DNA of 64,000 nt from Enorma phocaeensis (GTDB taxonomy: Bacteria > Actinomycetota > Coriobacteriia > Coriobacteriales > Coriobacteriaceae): contig NZ_LT891970.1 of NCBI RefSeq assembly GCF_900186505.1, positions 133,923 to 197,922 of the forward strand, read 5' to 3'. The notes under the pieces were generated by a model. It made no database searches. It saw only the letters and a list, made by a program, of their open reading frames with translations, and had not been told where the DNA came from. Below, in pieces: positions 1 to 8,577 of this stretch (position 1 is the first letter of the stretch; each line of letters begins with the position of its first letter). The position numbers were made by a program, and so were the translations under genes.

Positions 1-112
1 ACGACTAATAGGAAACTGCCGGGCTCCTCCGACCAAAGAGCGCCACGGCCAGGTAATGTGGGTGTCGCGCGAGGCAGCATTCCGATCGACCGACGATTGG
101 ACGGATACCATC

Positions 113-1276
113 ATGCTGACCGAAGCCACCGCCTGCCCTGCCGTAATAGGCCTCGACGTCGGGAAGTTCTCCCATTGGGCGTGCCACGTGACCAGGCAGG
201 GCGAGATCCTCGCCAGCGGCCCCGTGGCCAACACCGAGCATGACCTGGACAGCCTGTTCGCCCGAGTGGATGCAGGGACGCTGGTCGTCGTCGACCAAGT
301 GCGCAACATCGGGTCGCTGGCGATATCGAGGGCAAGGCTGGCCGGGCTGCCCGTCGCCTACCTGCCGGGAATCGCCGCCCACGGAGCTGCCAAGCTGTTC
401 GCGGGCGACGCCAAGACCGACGAGCGCGACGCCGCGGTCATAGCCAAGACGGCGCTCGGCATCCCGGATTCGCTGCTGCCCGTGCCAAGGCGCGACGAGA
501 GGCTCGAGGCCGCAAGGTCGATGGCGGCGCAGAGGAACCACATGGTCACCTGCTCCACCCGTGACAAGAACAGGCTCAGGAGCATACTCCTGGAAAGCTG
601 CCCCGCGTTCGAGGCGCTGGCCGACCTGGCCGATCCCCATTGGCTGAAGATGATGGAGTCCCTGGGCGGCCCCTGGGGCATCCTGGATGCCGGCAAGCCT
701 GCCGTCGGCGCCGTGACCCGCGGCGCGAACAGGGCGCGCATCGACGCCGCGCTGGCGGCGATATCGTCGTCGACGCGCCCGTCCGAATACCAGGTCATGG
801 CAGAGAACCCGCAGGTCAGGATGCTTGCCAGGCGTATCAGGGAGTCCGCCGAGGAAGCCGCAAGGCTCGACACGGAGATAACGGCGCTGCTCGTCGAGGA
901 CGGCACTTACGAATGCCTGCTGACCATCCCAGGAATCGGCCCAAGGACCGCATCGGAGCTGGTGATAAGCATCGACATCGACGACTTCCCCGACCACGAC
1001 CACCTCGCATCGTATTGCGGAATCGCTCCCAGGAACCGCCAGTCAGGCAAGTCGATATCGTCGGTGAGCGCCTCGCGCCAGGGAAACAAGAGGCTGAAAA
1101 ACCTGCTCATCTTCTCCTGCAACTCGCTTAGCAGGAGCAGGGGCCGGTTCGGCGACTACTACCGCAAATGCAGGGATCGCGGCATGTGCCACGGAGAGGC
1201 ATTGAAGGCGGTCGCCAGGAAGAGGATGAAGGTGATCTACGCGATCATGAGGGACAAGGTCCCGTACTCGGCCTAG
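113..1276 (+). CDS. IS110 family transposase (DEDD recombinase), copy 1
   Basis: The 387-residue product is the recombinase of the insertion sequence. The N-terminal RuvC-like domain starts at about residue 11 with a GLDVGK motif whose Asp15 is a likely catalytic residue, and a KTDERDA motif about 90 residues later supplies further acidic residues. The C-terminal transposase_20 domain has the typical LLTIPGIGPRTA helix-hairpin-helix segment, then YCGIAPRNRQSGKS and a serine-rich stretch before GNKRLK, where IS110 enzymes carry their catalytic serine. An in-frame ATG at 56 would add 19 residues, but the conserved domain begins just after the ATG at 113. IS110 enzymes are known to act with a bridge RNA encoded in the element's own non-coding end. 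Confidence 0.9.
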   Translation: MLTEATACPAVIGLDVGKFSHWACHVTRQGEILASGPVANTEHDLDSLFARVDAGTLVVVDQVRNIGSLAISRARLAGLPVAYLPGIAAHGAAKLFAGDAKTDERDAAVIAKTALGIPDSLLPVPRRDERLEAARSMAAQRNHMVTCSTRDKNRLRSILLESCPAFEALADLADPHWLKMMESLGGPWGILDAGKPAVGAVTRGANRARIDAALAAISSSTRPSEYQVMAENPQVRMLARRIRESAEEAARLDTEITALLVEDGTYECLLTIPGIGPRTASELVISIDIDDFPDHDHLASYCGIAPRNRQSGKSISSVSASRQGNKRLKNLLIFSCNSLSRSRGRFGDYYRKCRDRGMCHGEALKAVARKRMKVIYAIMRDKVPYSA

Positions 1277-1296
1277 CTAGCCAGAGCCATAGAAAA

Positions 1297-1321
1297 ACGC
1301 CAGCCCGACAAGGGCTGGCGT
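1297..1321 (-). terminator. Hairpin in the right non-coding end of IS110 copy 1
   Basis: The hairpin has perfect 10-bp arms (ACGCCAGCCC and its complement) around a GACAA loop. On the minus strand it is followed by a run of T, so it could stop transcription entering the element from outside. It could equally be part of the element's guide RNA. The same structure occurs in copy 2 at 28705-28729. Confidence 0.6.
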
Positions 1322-1387
1322 CAGCATGCTCGAAAGCAGTGATCTTTGCCAACAAAATCAGTTGACAAAACTATAGGAACACCCCCC

Positions 1388-1826
1388 GCTTCATTCATTG
1401 ATTCACGGTATGCGCACGCAGCAGTGCAGCCGGACGCATCCGTGGACCTCAACCAATCCATGATCGCTCTCCCCACAACACTCATCCAACACAGAAGACG
1501 CGAAGCGACACCGGCCGCATCCCTTAGGTACGGTTAGCGGCGCGCTCGCGTGGCACCTTCCTCAGCTTACCACGCATGTCAAAAAAGCTACACCGGGTAC
1601 GCACTTTTTCAAAATACTGCATGTAAATCAACGTATGCTTGCAATGGGCTCGCGCTCTCTCGCCATGGCGATCGGCGACCCGCGGCACAGCGCCACGAGC
1701 GTTTCCCACGCCGCTGATGATCCCCCGCCTTACGAACAAGATGCTCGGAACTTGTCGCGCAGGCATCGGCAGACGCACCCTTCATATGCGTCGGCTGCCA
1801 TGCTCACCATGCGAAAAGGCCATCCC
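1388..1826. other. Intergenic region, no gene recognised
   Basis: This 439-base stretch lies between the IS110 right end and the end of the DUF1848 gene. Short open frames on both strands have no recognisable family and no convincing ribosome binding site. I see no tRNA, no long dyad and no repeat. It may contain decayed sequence beside the insertion. Confidence 0.4.
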
Positions 1827-2798
1827 CTACAACTCAAGATGTTCCTGCCCTGCGGCAGCGATCTGCAGCGTTGCTCGGGGTCTCGCGGCAAGGTAGCTCC
1901 GCTGCGTTGCCTGCGTCACCACGTCACCCGGCATGATATGCCCCAGCATGAGCGGGGACTCCGGGTCGTGTTGGTCGCGAAACGCCCTTGCCGCTCCTCG
2001 GGCATCGGCATTCGCGTAGCAATACCGGCACCCGTTGGGGCAGCTGTTGTACACCCCGATGTCGCGCATCTCCATGCAGGCGCAGCCCTCGCGCATGCCG
2101 CGATGTGCGAGCTGCCTGAATGCGACGCCGTTCGCCGCACCAAGCGCCTCCAGGGTCACGCAGCCCGCCCGCTCGATGCCATAAGCGGAGTAATCCTCGC
2201 GCGTCGCGCATGCCTGTAGGCGCAGCCCGTGTTCGCGCGCGCTGCCACCCAAGAGCTCCGCCATGTAGGTGCGCTCTTCCTCCATAAGGGGCAGAAGCTC
2301 GGGCATGTTCCGGTCGAGTTTGCGGTACGGCTCCACAAAGCTGAACACGCAGCGGCTCACATACGGCGCCAGGCGGCGAGCCATATCGTCGAACGTGCGC
2401 CGATGCGCCTCCGTGGTGTAACGCTCGCTCAACAGCACCGGGTCGTAGCGCCAGACGATCCGCTCGCGCCCTACGATGCGTTCGAGCTCGATAAGTGTCT
2501 CGATACTCGCATCGACATCCGGAACCCCGGGCTCCATGTCGCGTCCGTACGCGGTGATGGTGTAGAAGAAATACGTGTTGAAGCGGCCCGTGATCTCGCC
2601 CAGGCGCGGCAGGATGGGCGCGTAGTTCTTCGAGCAGAACACGACGCAGTCCACCACCGACGGGTCGAGCTCGTAGCGCGTGACCTTCTCGGGAAAGCGC
2701 GGGTTCCGCACCAGCACGTAGCCCTCGGCAAACCGCCTGAGCAGCCAGTCTGTGTAGTACTGCACGGTATCCGTCCGCCCGCCCGTGTTGATGATCAT
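1827..2798 (-). CDS. DUF1848 family protein
   Basis: The 323-residue protein matches the DUF1848 family: an N-terminal IINTGGRTD segment, a central FTSX-like alpha/beta region with YFFYTITAYGRD, and a C-terminal cysteine cluster (CACMEMRDIG, then CPNGCRYCYAN) at about residues 240-265. The CxxxCxxC pattern resembles the iron-sulfur motif of radical SAM enzymes but lies at the wrong end of the protein, and the function of the family is not established. I chose the ATG at 2798 because GGAGG lies nine bases upstream; a GTG at 2804 is also in frame. It is divergent from the ATPase gene at 3140, and several dyads lie between them. Confidence 0.85.
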   Translation of the reverse strand: MIINTGGRTDTVQYYTDWLLRRFAEGYVLVRNPRFPEKVTRYELDPSVVDCVVFCSKNYAPILPRLGEITGRFNTYFFYTITAYGRDMEPGVPDVDASIETLIELERIVGRERIVWRYDPVLLSERYTTEAHRRTFDDMARRLAPYVSRCVFSFVEPYRKLDRNMPELLPLMEEERTYMAELLGGSAREHGLRLQACATREDYSAYGIERAGCVTLEALGAANGVAFRQLAHRGMREGCACMEMRDIGVYNSCPNGCRYCYANADARGAARAFRDQHDPESPLMLGHIMPGDVVTQATQRSYLAARPRATLQIAAAGQEHLEL

Positions 2799-2841
2799 GC
2801 GCACTCACCTCCCCCATCACGGCTTCAGCGTTTCATCAGTT

Positions 2842-2868
2842 CAGTTGTCGCAATTTGCGCGACAACTG
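2842..2868. promoter_or_regulatory. Perfect 10-bp dyad upstream of the DUF1848 gene
   Basis: CAGTTGTCGC and its exact complement are separated by seven bases, 44 bases upstream of the DUF1848 start. No T-run follows, so an operator is more likely than a terminator. This is inferred from symmetry and position only. Confidence 0.5.
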
Positions 2869-2944
2869 GAAGACTTATACGACATGAGCAATATGCAAAA
2901 CATCCATATTACTGGCCGCTACCAGCAGAAATGCCAAGATGGGC

Positions 2945-2965
2945 AATTTGCAAAATATGCAAATT
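2945..2965. promoter_or_regulatory. AATTTGCA/TGCAAATT dyad in divergent promoter region
   Basis: The two 8-bp arms are perfect complements around AAATA, in the A+T-rich part of the region between two divergent genes. It may bind a local regulator. The AATTTGC core also occurs in the loop of the dyad at 2842-2868. Confidence 0.4.
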
Positions 2966-3060
2966 ACCCACCACTACCAGGTGCTCTCGTACGCAGCCAT
3001 GCCATAACCCTCTCACTGTCGTGTCGATTATACCAAGAGTAAGAACATTTGTTCGCCTAC

Positions 3061-3075
3061 ATTCCACATTGGAAT
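3061..3075. promoter_or_regulatory. ATTCCA/TGGAAT dyad upstream of the ATPase gene
   Basis: Six-base arms around CAT form a 15-bp palindrome 64 bases before the ATPase start. A regulatory role is inferred from position only. Confidence 0.3.
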
Positions 3076-3139
3076 ACCAAGGCCGCAACCATGTCCGCAC
3101 CACAGGATATGATGGAACTGCGCGAACAAAGGAGGCGCC

Positions 3140-3895
3140 ATGGACATCCAGCCGTTTATCACCCGTGTCTCCATCGATTGGGATGTCGTCCCAAGCAGCG
3201 ATTACACCCACGGCATCCCCGCCCTCCACTTCGATAGGCACATCGAGTTCACCACCCCTGTCACCCTGTTCGTCGGCGAGAACGGGTCGGGCAAATCAAC
3301 CCTACTCGAAAGCATGGCGGTGGCCTTTGGACTCAACGCCGAAGGCGGCTCCCAGGGTTACCGCTTCACCACGTACGACTCGCACGGCTCGCTCCACGAG
3401 GCGGTCCACCTCATCAGGAGCGTCCGCCGTCCCAAAACGAGCTACTTCCTGCGTGCGGAAAGCTTCTACAACGTCGCGAGCGCCGCCGAGTCGTATCGCG
3501 ACGACGGTCGATCCCTCACACCAAAGGAGATTTACTACGCGCGCTATGGCGGCAAGTCGCTCCACGAGCAATCACACGGCGAGAGCTTCCTGGCGCTGGT
3601 GCAGAACACGTTCACCGACAACGGATTCTACCTGCTCGACGAGCCCGAGGCGGCGCTTTCCCCCATGCGCCAGCTCACGCTGCTCTACGAGCTCCACCTG
3701 CTCGCACAGCACGGCGCGCAGTTCATCATCGCCACGCATTCCCCCATCCTGATCGGCATGCCCGGCGCCCGCATCCTCTCATTCGATGACGGGCACATCC
3801 ATGAGGTCGCTTATGAGGAGACCGAGCACTACCAGGTCATGGAGATGTTCATTAACCGGCGACAGCAGATTCTCGAGCAGCTGCTGCCCTCCTAG
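3140..3895 (+). CDS. AAA/ABC-type ATPase, single domain
   Basis: The 251-residue soluble protein has a full set of ABC-type ATPase motifs: Walker A GENGSGKST at residues 46-54, a signature-like QSHGES segment, Walker B YLLDEPEAALS, and a downstream switch histidine in IIATHSP. It has no membrane segment and no transporter partner nearby. This layout is typical of predicted AAA_15/AAA_21 ATPases related to SMC-like or OLD-like proteins rather than of transport ATPases. The ATG at 3140 follows AAAGGAGG at good spacing. It is divergent from the DUF1848 gene, and the target of the ATPase is unknown. Confidence 0.85.
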   Translation: MDIQPFITRVSIDWDVVPSSDYTHGIPALHFDRHIEFTTPVTLFVGENGSGKSTLLESMAVAFGLNAEGGSQGYRFTTYDSHGSLHEAVHLIRSVRRPKTSYFLRAESFYNVASAAESYRDDGRSLTPKEIYYARYGGKSLHEQSHGESFLALVQNTFTDNGFYLLDEPEAALSPMRQLTLLYELHLLAQHGAQFIIATHSPILIGMPGARILSFDDGHIHEVAYEETEHYQVMEMFINRRQQILEQLLPS

Positions 3896-3964
3896 AACCA
3901 AACCGCGGCATCGCCGTTTGAAGAAGCCACGGGCATCTAGGGCGCGTGCGTCGACAATCCGCGC

Positions 3965-5095
3965 CTACGACGGGGAGCCGATCCCGCCGAGCGGGGCTCC
4001 GAACCAGTCCTCGATCATGTGGCGCGCGATCGACGCCCGTCCGGGAAGCTCGACCTCTCCGGCCTCGACGGCGCGCGCGAGCTCAGCCCGCGTGAACCAA
4101 CGCGCCGAAGCGACCTCCTCGTGGTCCACGCGGGCGTCGGTCGTACGGGCATGAGCGCGAAAACCGAGCATGATGGACGCGGGGAACGGCCACGGCTGGG
4201 AACCCAGATAGCGGATCTGGTCGAGCTCGATGCCCACTTCCTCCATCGCCTCGCGGGCAACCGCATGCTCGAGGCTCTCGCCCGCCTCCACGAACCCCGC
4301 GGATACCGAGAAGAACCGCGGTCGCCACGCGGTGTTGTTCTGCAGGAGAATCCGGTCGTCATCATCCACGATCGCCGTGATGACCGCCGGCTCGATGCGC
4401 GGAAAGAGCAGCCGGTCGGGGTCGGCAGGGTTGGAGCAGGTCTGAGCCCAACCAGCGAGCGCGGGCCGCGCGGGCGCGCCGCACGCCGGGCAGAACCGCT
4501 GGCCGGCATGCCACATGCTCACCGCCACCGCGCTCGTGGCGAGACCGGCGTCGAGCTGGGTGGCACTCGGCGCAAAGGAGCGCAGCTCGACCCAATCGAA
4601 GCGCCGGCGCACCGTGCCGAGCGCAGGAACGCCAGCGGCTTCGAACTCGGCGTCGGCACCGCGATGGCTCGCGGGCGGCACGTCCGTGGCGCGCGTGATG
4701 TCGAGAGCGAGGTGGGGAACCTCAGGTTCCGCGGTGCGGTTGATGCCGAGATAGATTGCGAGGCAGCCCTCAAGCGCTGCGATCGAGCGCGCTTCGGCAA
4801 GCTCGATGAAGGCAAGCGGGACCTCGCCTGCGGGCGCCTTGGCATCCGGCCGGGGAGCAGCGGGGTCTTCCGCGCAGTCCAGCGCCTCCGGAGCCAAGCC
4901 GTGCGCGCGGCGCGGCACCGCCACGAGTCCGCCATCGACCAGCATCACGCGCGTGCGGGCATCTGCGAGCAACCGGTCTATGAGACCGTCCTCGCCGCGG
5001 CGTTCGACATCGAGGTCGACCACCGTCTGCGCAAGGGCGAGCCGGTCTTGAAACCCATTGCCGCAAGCCGGCCTGCCTGTTGCATCCATCTCCAT
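3965..5095 (-). CDS. nudC: NAD(+) diphosphatase / NADH pyrophosphatase, Nudix family
   Basis: The 376-residue protein has the three-part NudC layout: an N-terminal domain, a zinc-ribbon region starting CPAC, and a Nudix hydrolase domain with a full Nudix box (GFVEAGESLEHAV then REAMEEVG). After the box comes SQPWPFPAS, the signature of NADH pyrophosphatases, which hydrolyse NAD(H) and can remove NAD caps from RNA. The zinc ribbon is odd: after CPAC I see only one further Cys (TCSNPAD) instead of the usual CxxC pair. The open frame extends to 5266, but the ATG at 5095 is preceded by GAGAGGAG and avoids overlapping the next gene. Confidence 0.9.
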   Translation of the reverse strand: MEMDATGRPACGNGFQDRLALAQTVVDLDVERRGEDGLIDRLLADARTRVMLVDGGLVAVPRRAHGLAPEALDCAEDPAAPRPDAKAPAGEVPLAFIELAEARSIAALEGCLAIYLGINRTAEPEVPHLALDITRATDVPPASHRGADAEFEAAGVPALGTVRRRFDWVELRSFAPSATQLDAGLATSAVAVSMWHAGQRFCPACGAPARPALAGWAQTCSNPADPDRLLFPRIEPAVITAIVDDDDRILLQNNTAWRPRFFSVSAGFVEAGESLEHAVAREAMEEVGIELDQIRYLGSQPWPFPASIMLGFRAHARTTDARVDHEEVASARWFTRAELARAVEAGEVELPGRASIARHMIEDWFGAPLGGIGSPS

Positions 5096-5180
5096 CGCGC
5101 TGCTCCTCTCAATCCTCTCCCCTATACCCAGCGAACCTTGAGGCAAGACCGCTGCCGGAGCTGCCGGCGATTCGAGGGGG

Positions 5181-6179
5181 TCATCCATGCAAGATCCGAT
5201 GTTCCTCGACCACGGCGAGCGAAAGCTCGTCGAGCTCGACCCCTGCATCGGCAAGGTCGTCATCAAGGATGGCGGCGCTGGGAACCCTTCCCGAGCCCGC
5301 GATCTCGATCCTCAAAGCATCGTTCTCGAACTCGAGGCGGGACACGCGGTAGTCGGACCCGTCCACCCAAGCAGCGACGGTATCCTGCACCTTCCGAAGC
5401 TGGTCGTTCCTGTGGATCACCCCCATGCTCGAAGCTCCGAGCAGCAGCACGACCACGACCGAGGCGAGCGCCACCGCGAGGTACCACGTCTCGCGGGCCT
5501 TGCCCTCCATGACCGAGAACTCGCGGGTGCCGAGGCCAGCCAGCAAAAACACCGCCGCCCCGGCGATCTGGATGGCTACGTAGTTGGTGATGAACAGCAG
5601 CAGCGCCCCGAGCGCAGAGCCTGGGACGCCCTCGTAGAACGCAGCACCCACCACGCACAGCGGGGGCACGATGGAAGCCGAGATCGCGATGCCCGGAACC
5701 GCATCGGGGATGTCGCGGCGCAGGGAGGCCAGGGCCGCCATGAACCCGGCGGCAAGAGCGATGATCAGATCGACCAGCCGCGGAGAGGTACGCGCGAGCA
5801 CCTGCGAGTTGGTGCTCAGATCGACATCGACCGGAATGATGGCGGTGACCCCGATCGAGACAACGAACACAACCGCCATGCCGACCAGCGTGAGCCCGAA
5901 GGTCGCGATCGTCCGCCGGGGCCTGCCGATCGCAGCCGCAAGCGCGGTGCCAAGCATGGGAGACATGAGCGGAGCCACCAGCATGGCGCCGATAATGGTC
6001 GTCGCGGAATCCGCCGCGATGCCCGCTGTAGCGATCACCGTGGCGATGACAAGCCTCAAGAAGAATGACGAGTACTGGCGCAGCGGCTCATCGATCGTAA
6101 CGAACCCGGAGCGCTCAGCGCTGGCGACCATGGACGGATCGAGCTCGCCACCGAGCAGCACCTTGCGCAACCATGCCAT
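5181..6179 (-). CDS. DUF389 family integral membrane protein
   Basis: The 332-residue protein matches the DUF389 (TIGR00341-like) family: a short cytoplasmic N terminus, then about six hydrophobic segments from residue 40 to 240 that include the typical AMLVAPLMSPMLG and ISASIVPPLCVVG stretches, and a charged soluble C-terminal domain of about 80 residues. The family's substrate is unknown. The ATG at 6179 has GGGGG upstream; an in-frame TTG lies at 6212. It reads in the same direction as the aldo-keto reductase upstream, about 90 bases away. Confidence 0.88.
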   Translation of the reverse strand: MAWLRKVLLGGELDPSMVASAERSGFVTIDEPLRQYSSFFLRLVIATVIATAGIAADSATTIIGAMLVAPLMSPMLGTALAAAIGRPRRTIATFGLTLVGMAVVFVVSIGVTAIIPVDVDLSTNSQVLARTSPRLVDLIIALAAGFMAALASLRRDIPDAVPGIAISASIVPPLCVVGAAFYEGVPGSALGALLLFITNYVAIQIAGAAVFLLAGLGTREFSVMEGKARETWYLAVALASVVVVLLLGASSMGVIHRNDQLRKVQDTVAAWVDGSDYRVSRLEFENDALRIEIAGSGRVPSAAILDDDLADAGVELDELSLAVVEEHRILHG

Positions 6180-6269
6180 AGCACAAACCCCCGTTCCACA
6201 AAAGCGGCGCAAAGCCCTTCCAGCGCTTGCGCGGCAGCAACAGCATGCCCGCAGCGCCGAGATGCGCGC

Positions 6270-7418
6270 CTAGCAGCCAAACAGCGCGGCGGCCTTCGCC
6301 ATCTTCCCCGCGATGCGCACGCCGAAGGGGCACCGGGACTCGCAGGCATGGCAGGCGATGCACGCCGACGCCGTGGCACCAAGCGCCCGGTAGTGCTCGA
6401 GCAGCGAATCCGGCACCTCGTCGTACATGGTGGCAAGGTCGTAGAACTTGTTGACGCTCGCGATGTCGATCCCCTTGGGGCACGGAGCACAGTGGCCGCA
6501 GTAGGTGCACTGACCCACGTAGGCATGGCGCGGCGCCCCCGCGAGCACCCGCGCGTAGTCGCGCTCCTCGGCGCTCGCGGTCTCGTACCCCACAGCTTCG
6601 GCGACGTGCTCCGGTGCGGAGAACCCCACCATCACGCTCGCCACAGCCGGACGCGTGAGGTCGTACTCCAGGCACTGCGCAGGCGTGAGCGCCACGCCAA
6701 AGGGCGAGGTCGCCGCATCGAAGAGCCTGCCGCCCATATACCCCTTCATGACCGTGATGCCCGTCCCGGTCTCCTCGCAGAGCGCATAGAGCTCAGCGCG
6801 CTCGGGCGTCATCCCGTCGATCGCCGCGGCGACACCTGCCTCGCCGAAGTAATCGTCGAGGTTGTCGGTCGCAGGCATCATGTCGAACGCCGGGTTGACC
6901 GAGAAGAGGATCATCTCGATCTCGGGGTGCTGGGCCGCGCGCTTCGCCACGACGGGGTTGTGCGTCGAAAGGCCGATGTGGCGCACGGTGCCCGCCGCAT
7001 GGAGCTTGCGCAGGTACCCCAGGAAAGGACTGTCGGCCATAAGTTCGTCGAACTCTTCCGGCTTATCCACGTAATGGATCATGCCGATGTCCATGTAGTC
7101 GGTATGGAAGCGCTCGAGCAGGTCCTCGAAAGCAGGTTTTACCTGAGCGAGGTCGCGCGTGCGTACATACTGGCCATCCTGCCAGGTGGAGCCCAGGTGC
7201 CCTTGGATGATCCAGCGCTCGCGCTCGCCCTCGATTGCGTCACCCAGGTTCGACCGCCTCGTGGGGTCGGGCATCCAGCAGTCGATGATGTTGATACCCG
7301 CCTCGCGCGCGGCGCTCACGATAACGCGCGCCTCCTCGGGCGTCCCATCGACCCATTCGCCACCGAACCCGATCTCGCTTACCTGTAGTCCGGTCTTTCC
7401 CAACTCACGATAGCGCAT
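6270..7418 (-). CDS. Aldo-keto reductase with C-terminal 4Fe-4S binding domain
   Basis: The protein has 382 residues. Residues 1-270 form an AKR barrel starting with RELGKTGLQVSEIGFGG, and it continues with a C-terminal ferredoxin-like part carrying CTYCGHCAPCPKG and CIACHACESRCPFG. Two CxxCxxCxxxC/P sets like these usually bind two 4Fe-4S clusters. Members of this type (COG1453) are thought to move electrons to a small carbonyl substrate in anaerobes. The ATG has GAGAGGGGAGAGG just upstream. The substrate cannot be read from the sequence. Confidence 0.9.
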   Translation of the reverse strand: MRYRELGKTGLQVSEIGFGGEWVDGTPEEARVIVSAAREAGINIIDCWMPDPTRRSNLGDAIEGERERWIIQGHLGSTWQDGQYVRTRDLAQVKPAFEDLLERFHTDYMDIGMIHYVDKPEEFDELMADSPFLGYLRKLHAAGTVRHIGLSTHNPVVAKRAAQHPEIEMILFSVNPAFDMMPATDNLDDYFGEAGVAAAIDGMTPERAELYALCEETGTGITVMKGYMGGRLFDAATSPFGVALTPAQCLEYDLTRPAVASVMVGFSAPEHVAEAVGYETASAEERDYARVLAGAPRHAYVGQCTYCGHCAPCPKGIDIASVNKFYDLATMYDEVPDSLLEHYRALGATASACIACHACESRCPFGVRIAGKMAKAAALFGC

Positions 7419-7730
7419 GGCCCTCTCCCCTCTTCAGCTCATGCGATCAGCACTGCCGATAGCATGCTCCATCTGATGCCTCTCTACTGGTGTGTAAGCC
7501 TTCTAATGAGCACCAGCTATCGTTGCGTATAACCATAGCATGCACATCTTGTACGGACATCATCTGCCCCCAAAGAGATGGCCCAGAACGAAACGGTCGG
7601 CACCTCGAAACCCCATCTCGTTACGCCATGCGACCTGAAGCGCATGGTTCAAGCTACCGTCGGAACGCGCATTCTTGTCCGAACGGCGGTATATCCTCTC
7701 AGCACGGTCACCTCTTGAAAGGAGCGAGGC
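7419..7730. other. Intergenic region between divergent genes
   Basis: This 312-base stretch must hold the promoters of the aldo-keto reductase (leftward) and the SIMPL gene (rightward). I see no gene, no strong hairpin and no clear repeat in it. Confidence 0.5.
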
Positions 7731-8372
7731 ATGAACGCCAAGGAAACCATGGCAAAACCGGTCGTCTGCGTGAACGCTACAGTCGAAGATTCGGTTGAAC
7801 CCGACATCGCCGAATTCCGGATCTGGTTCCAAGGGCACGGGGCGGATCAGACCCAGTGCGCCAAACAATACGCCGGGGACGTCAAGCGCGTTCAAGACGC
7901 CCTAAAGAAATTGGGTATCGAAGACGCGTTCAAAACATCGGCATACACCTCGTATGCCAACCGATCCCGCCGCGGGCGCACCATAACCGGATACGAGTAC
8001 TCCGCCCGAGGAACCCTGCTCCTCAAGAGGGCTGAATATGATGTTTCCGCAATCTGGACGGTGCTCGCTAAATCTGAGATCAGAGCCACGCTCGACGTCC
8101 ACTTCTCACTCGATGACGCGGACGCTGAGGAGGCAAAGCTGCTCGGAAGGGCGTTCGATAAAGCACGAGGAAGCGCGGAGGCACTCGCTGTCGCAGCGGG
8201 TAAGCAGCTTGGAGAGGTTCGGCAAATCAGCTACAAGAGACGCGACGCTTTTGCTGACCCCCCTTATTGCTTCAGGGAATCCGCAGGCGGTACGGAAGAT
8301 CTCCTGCCGGACCTCAATCCCGAGCCTATCGAGGTCGAATGCTCCGTAGACGTTGACTGGTGGCTTGAGTAG
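7731..8372 (+). CDS. SIMPL domain protein (DUF541), cytoplasmic form
   Basis: The 213-residue protein fits the SIMPL/DUF541 family: an N-terminal beta region (VNATVEDSVEPDIAEFRIWFQ), a helical middle with alternating charged residues, and ITGYEYSARGTLLL, which resembles the family's central motif. Most SIMPL proteins carry a signal peptide, but this one has none, so it probably stays in the cytoplasm. The start at 7731 follows AAAGGAGCGAGGC. It stands alone between divergent and convergent neighbours, and its biochemical role is not known. Confidence 0.75.
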   Translation: MNAKETMAKPVVCVNATVEDSVEPDIAEFRIWFQGHGADQTQCAKQYAGDVKRVQDALKKLGIEDAFKTSAYTSYANRSRRGRTITGYEYSARGTLLLKRAEYDVSAIWTVLAKSEIRATLDVHFSLDDADAEEAKLLGRAFDKARGSAEALAVAAGKQLGEVRQISYKRRDAFADPPYCFRESAGGTEDLLPDLNPEPIEVECSVDVDWWLE

Positions 8373-8577
8373 ACTCGACGAGGTCCTGAAGATGCCGTCT
8401 TTTGAGCAGGCAGCCGGCAGCCTCAATGCGCTATTGGAAATCGGCTCCTCGATTTAGGCTCTGATTCCAAGCCTCGCTGAGACATGCGAGGAGGTGACGT
8501 GAGTTGGCACCCCGCCGATTCTCCCTAGACACGGGATGGCATCGGGAGTTCCATCATCCTCCACCGCAAAGTCGCCG

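Larger units (their letters stand above)
1..1387 (+). mobile_element. IS110-type insertion sequence, copy 1, left end cut by window start
   Basis: This stretch is repeated in inverted orientation at 28639-30025, so any position p here pairs with 30026 minus p there. I see only two base differences inside the transposase gene. The right end is defined by divergence of the two copies just after a run of six C at 1382-1387. Copy 2 suggests that about 35 bases of the left end lie outside this window. The element carries one transposase gene, a left non-coding part and a 111-base right non-coding part with a strong hairpin. Confidence 0.9.

Noticed and set aside
5..1003. 332-residue open frame opposite the IS110 transposase
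   Set aside because: It lies antisense to a well-defined transposase, has an arginine- and glycine-rich composition without domains, and recurs exactly in the second copy.
2229..3752. 507-residue open frame across the divergent DUF1848/ATPase region
   Set aside because: It runs antisense through one real gene and out of frame through another, with no ribosome binding site.
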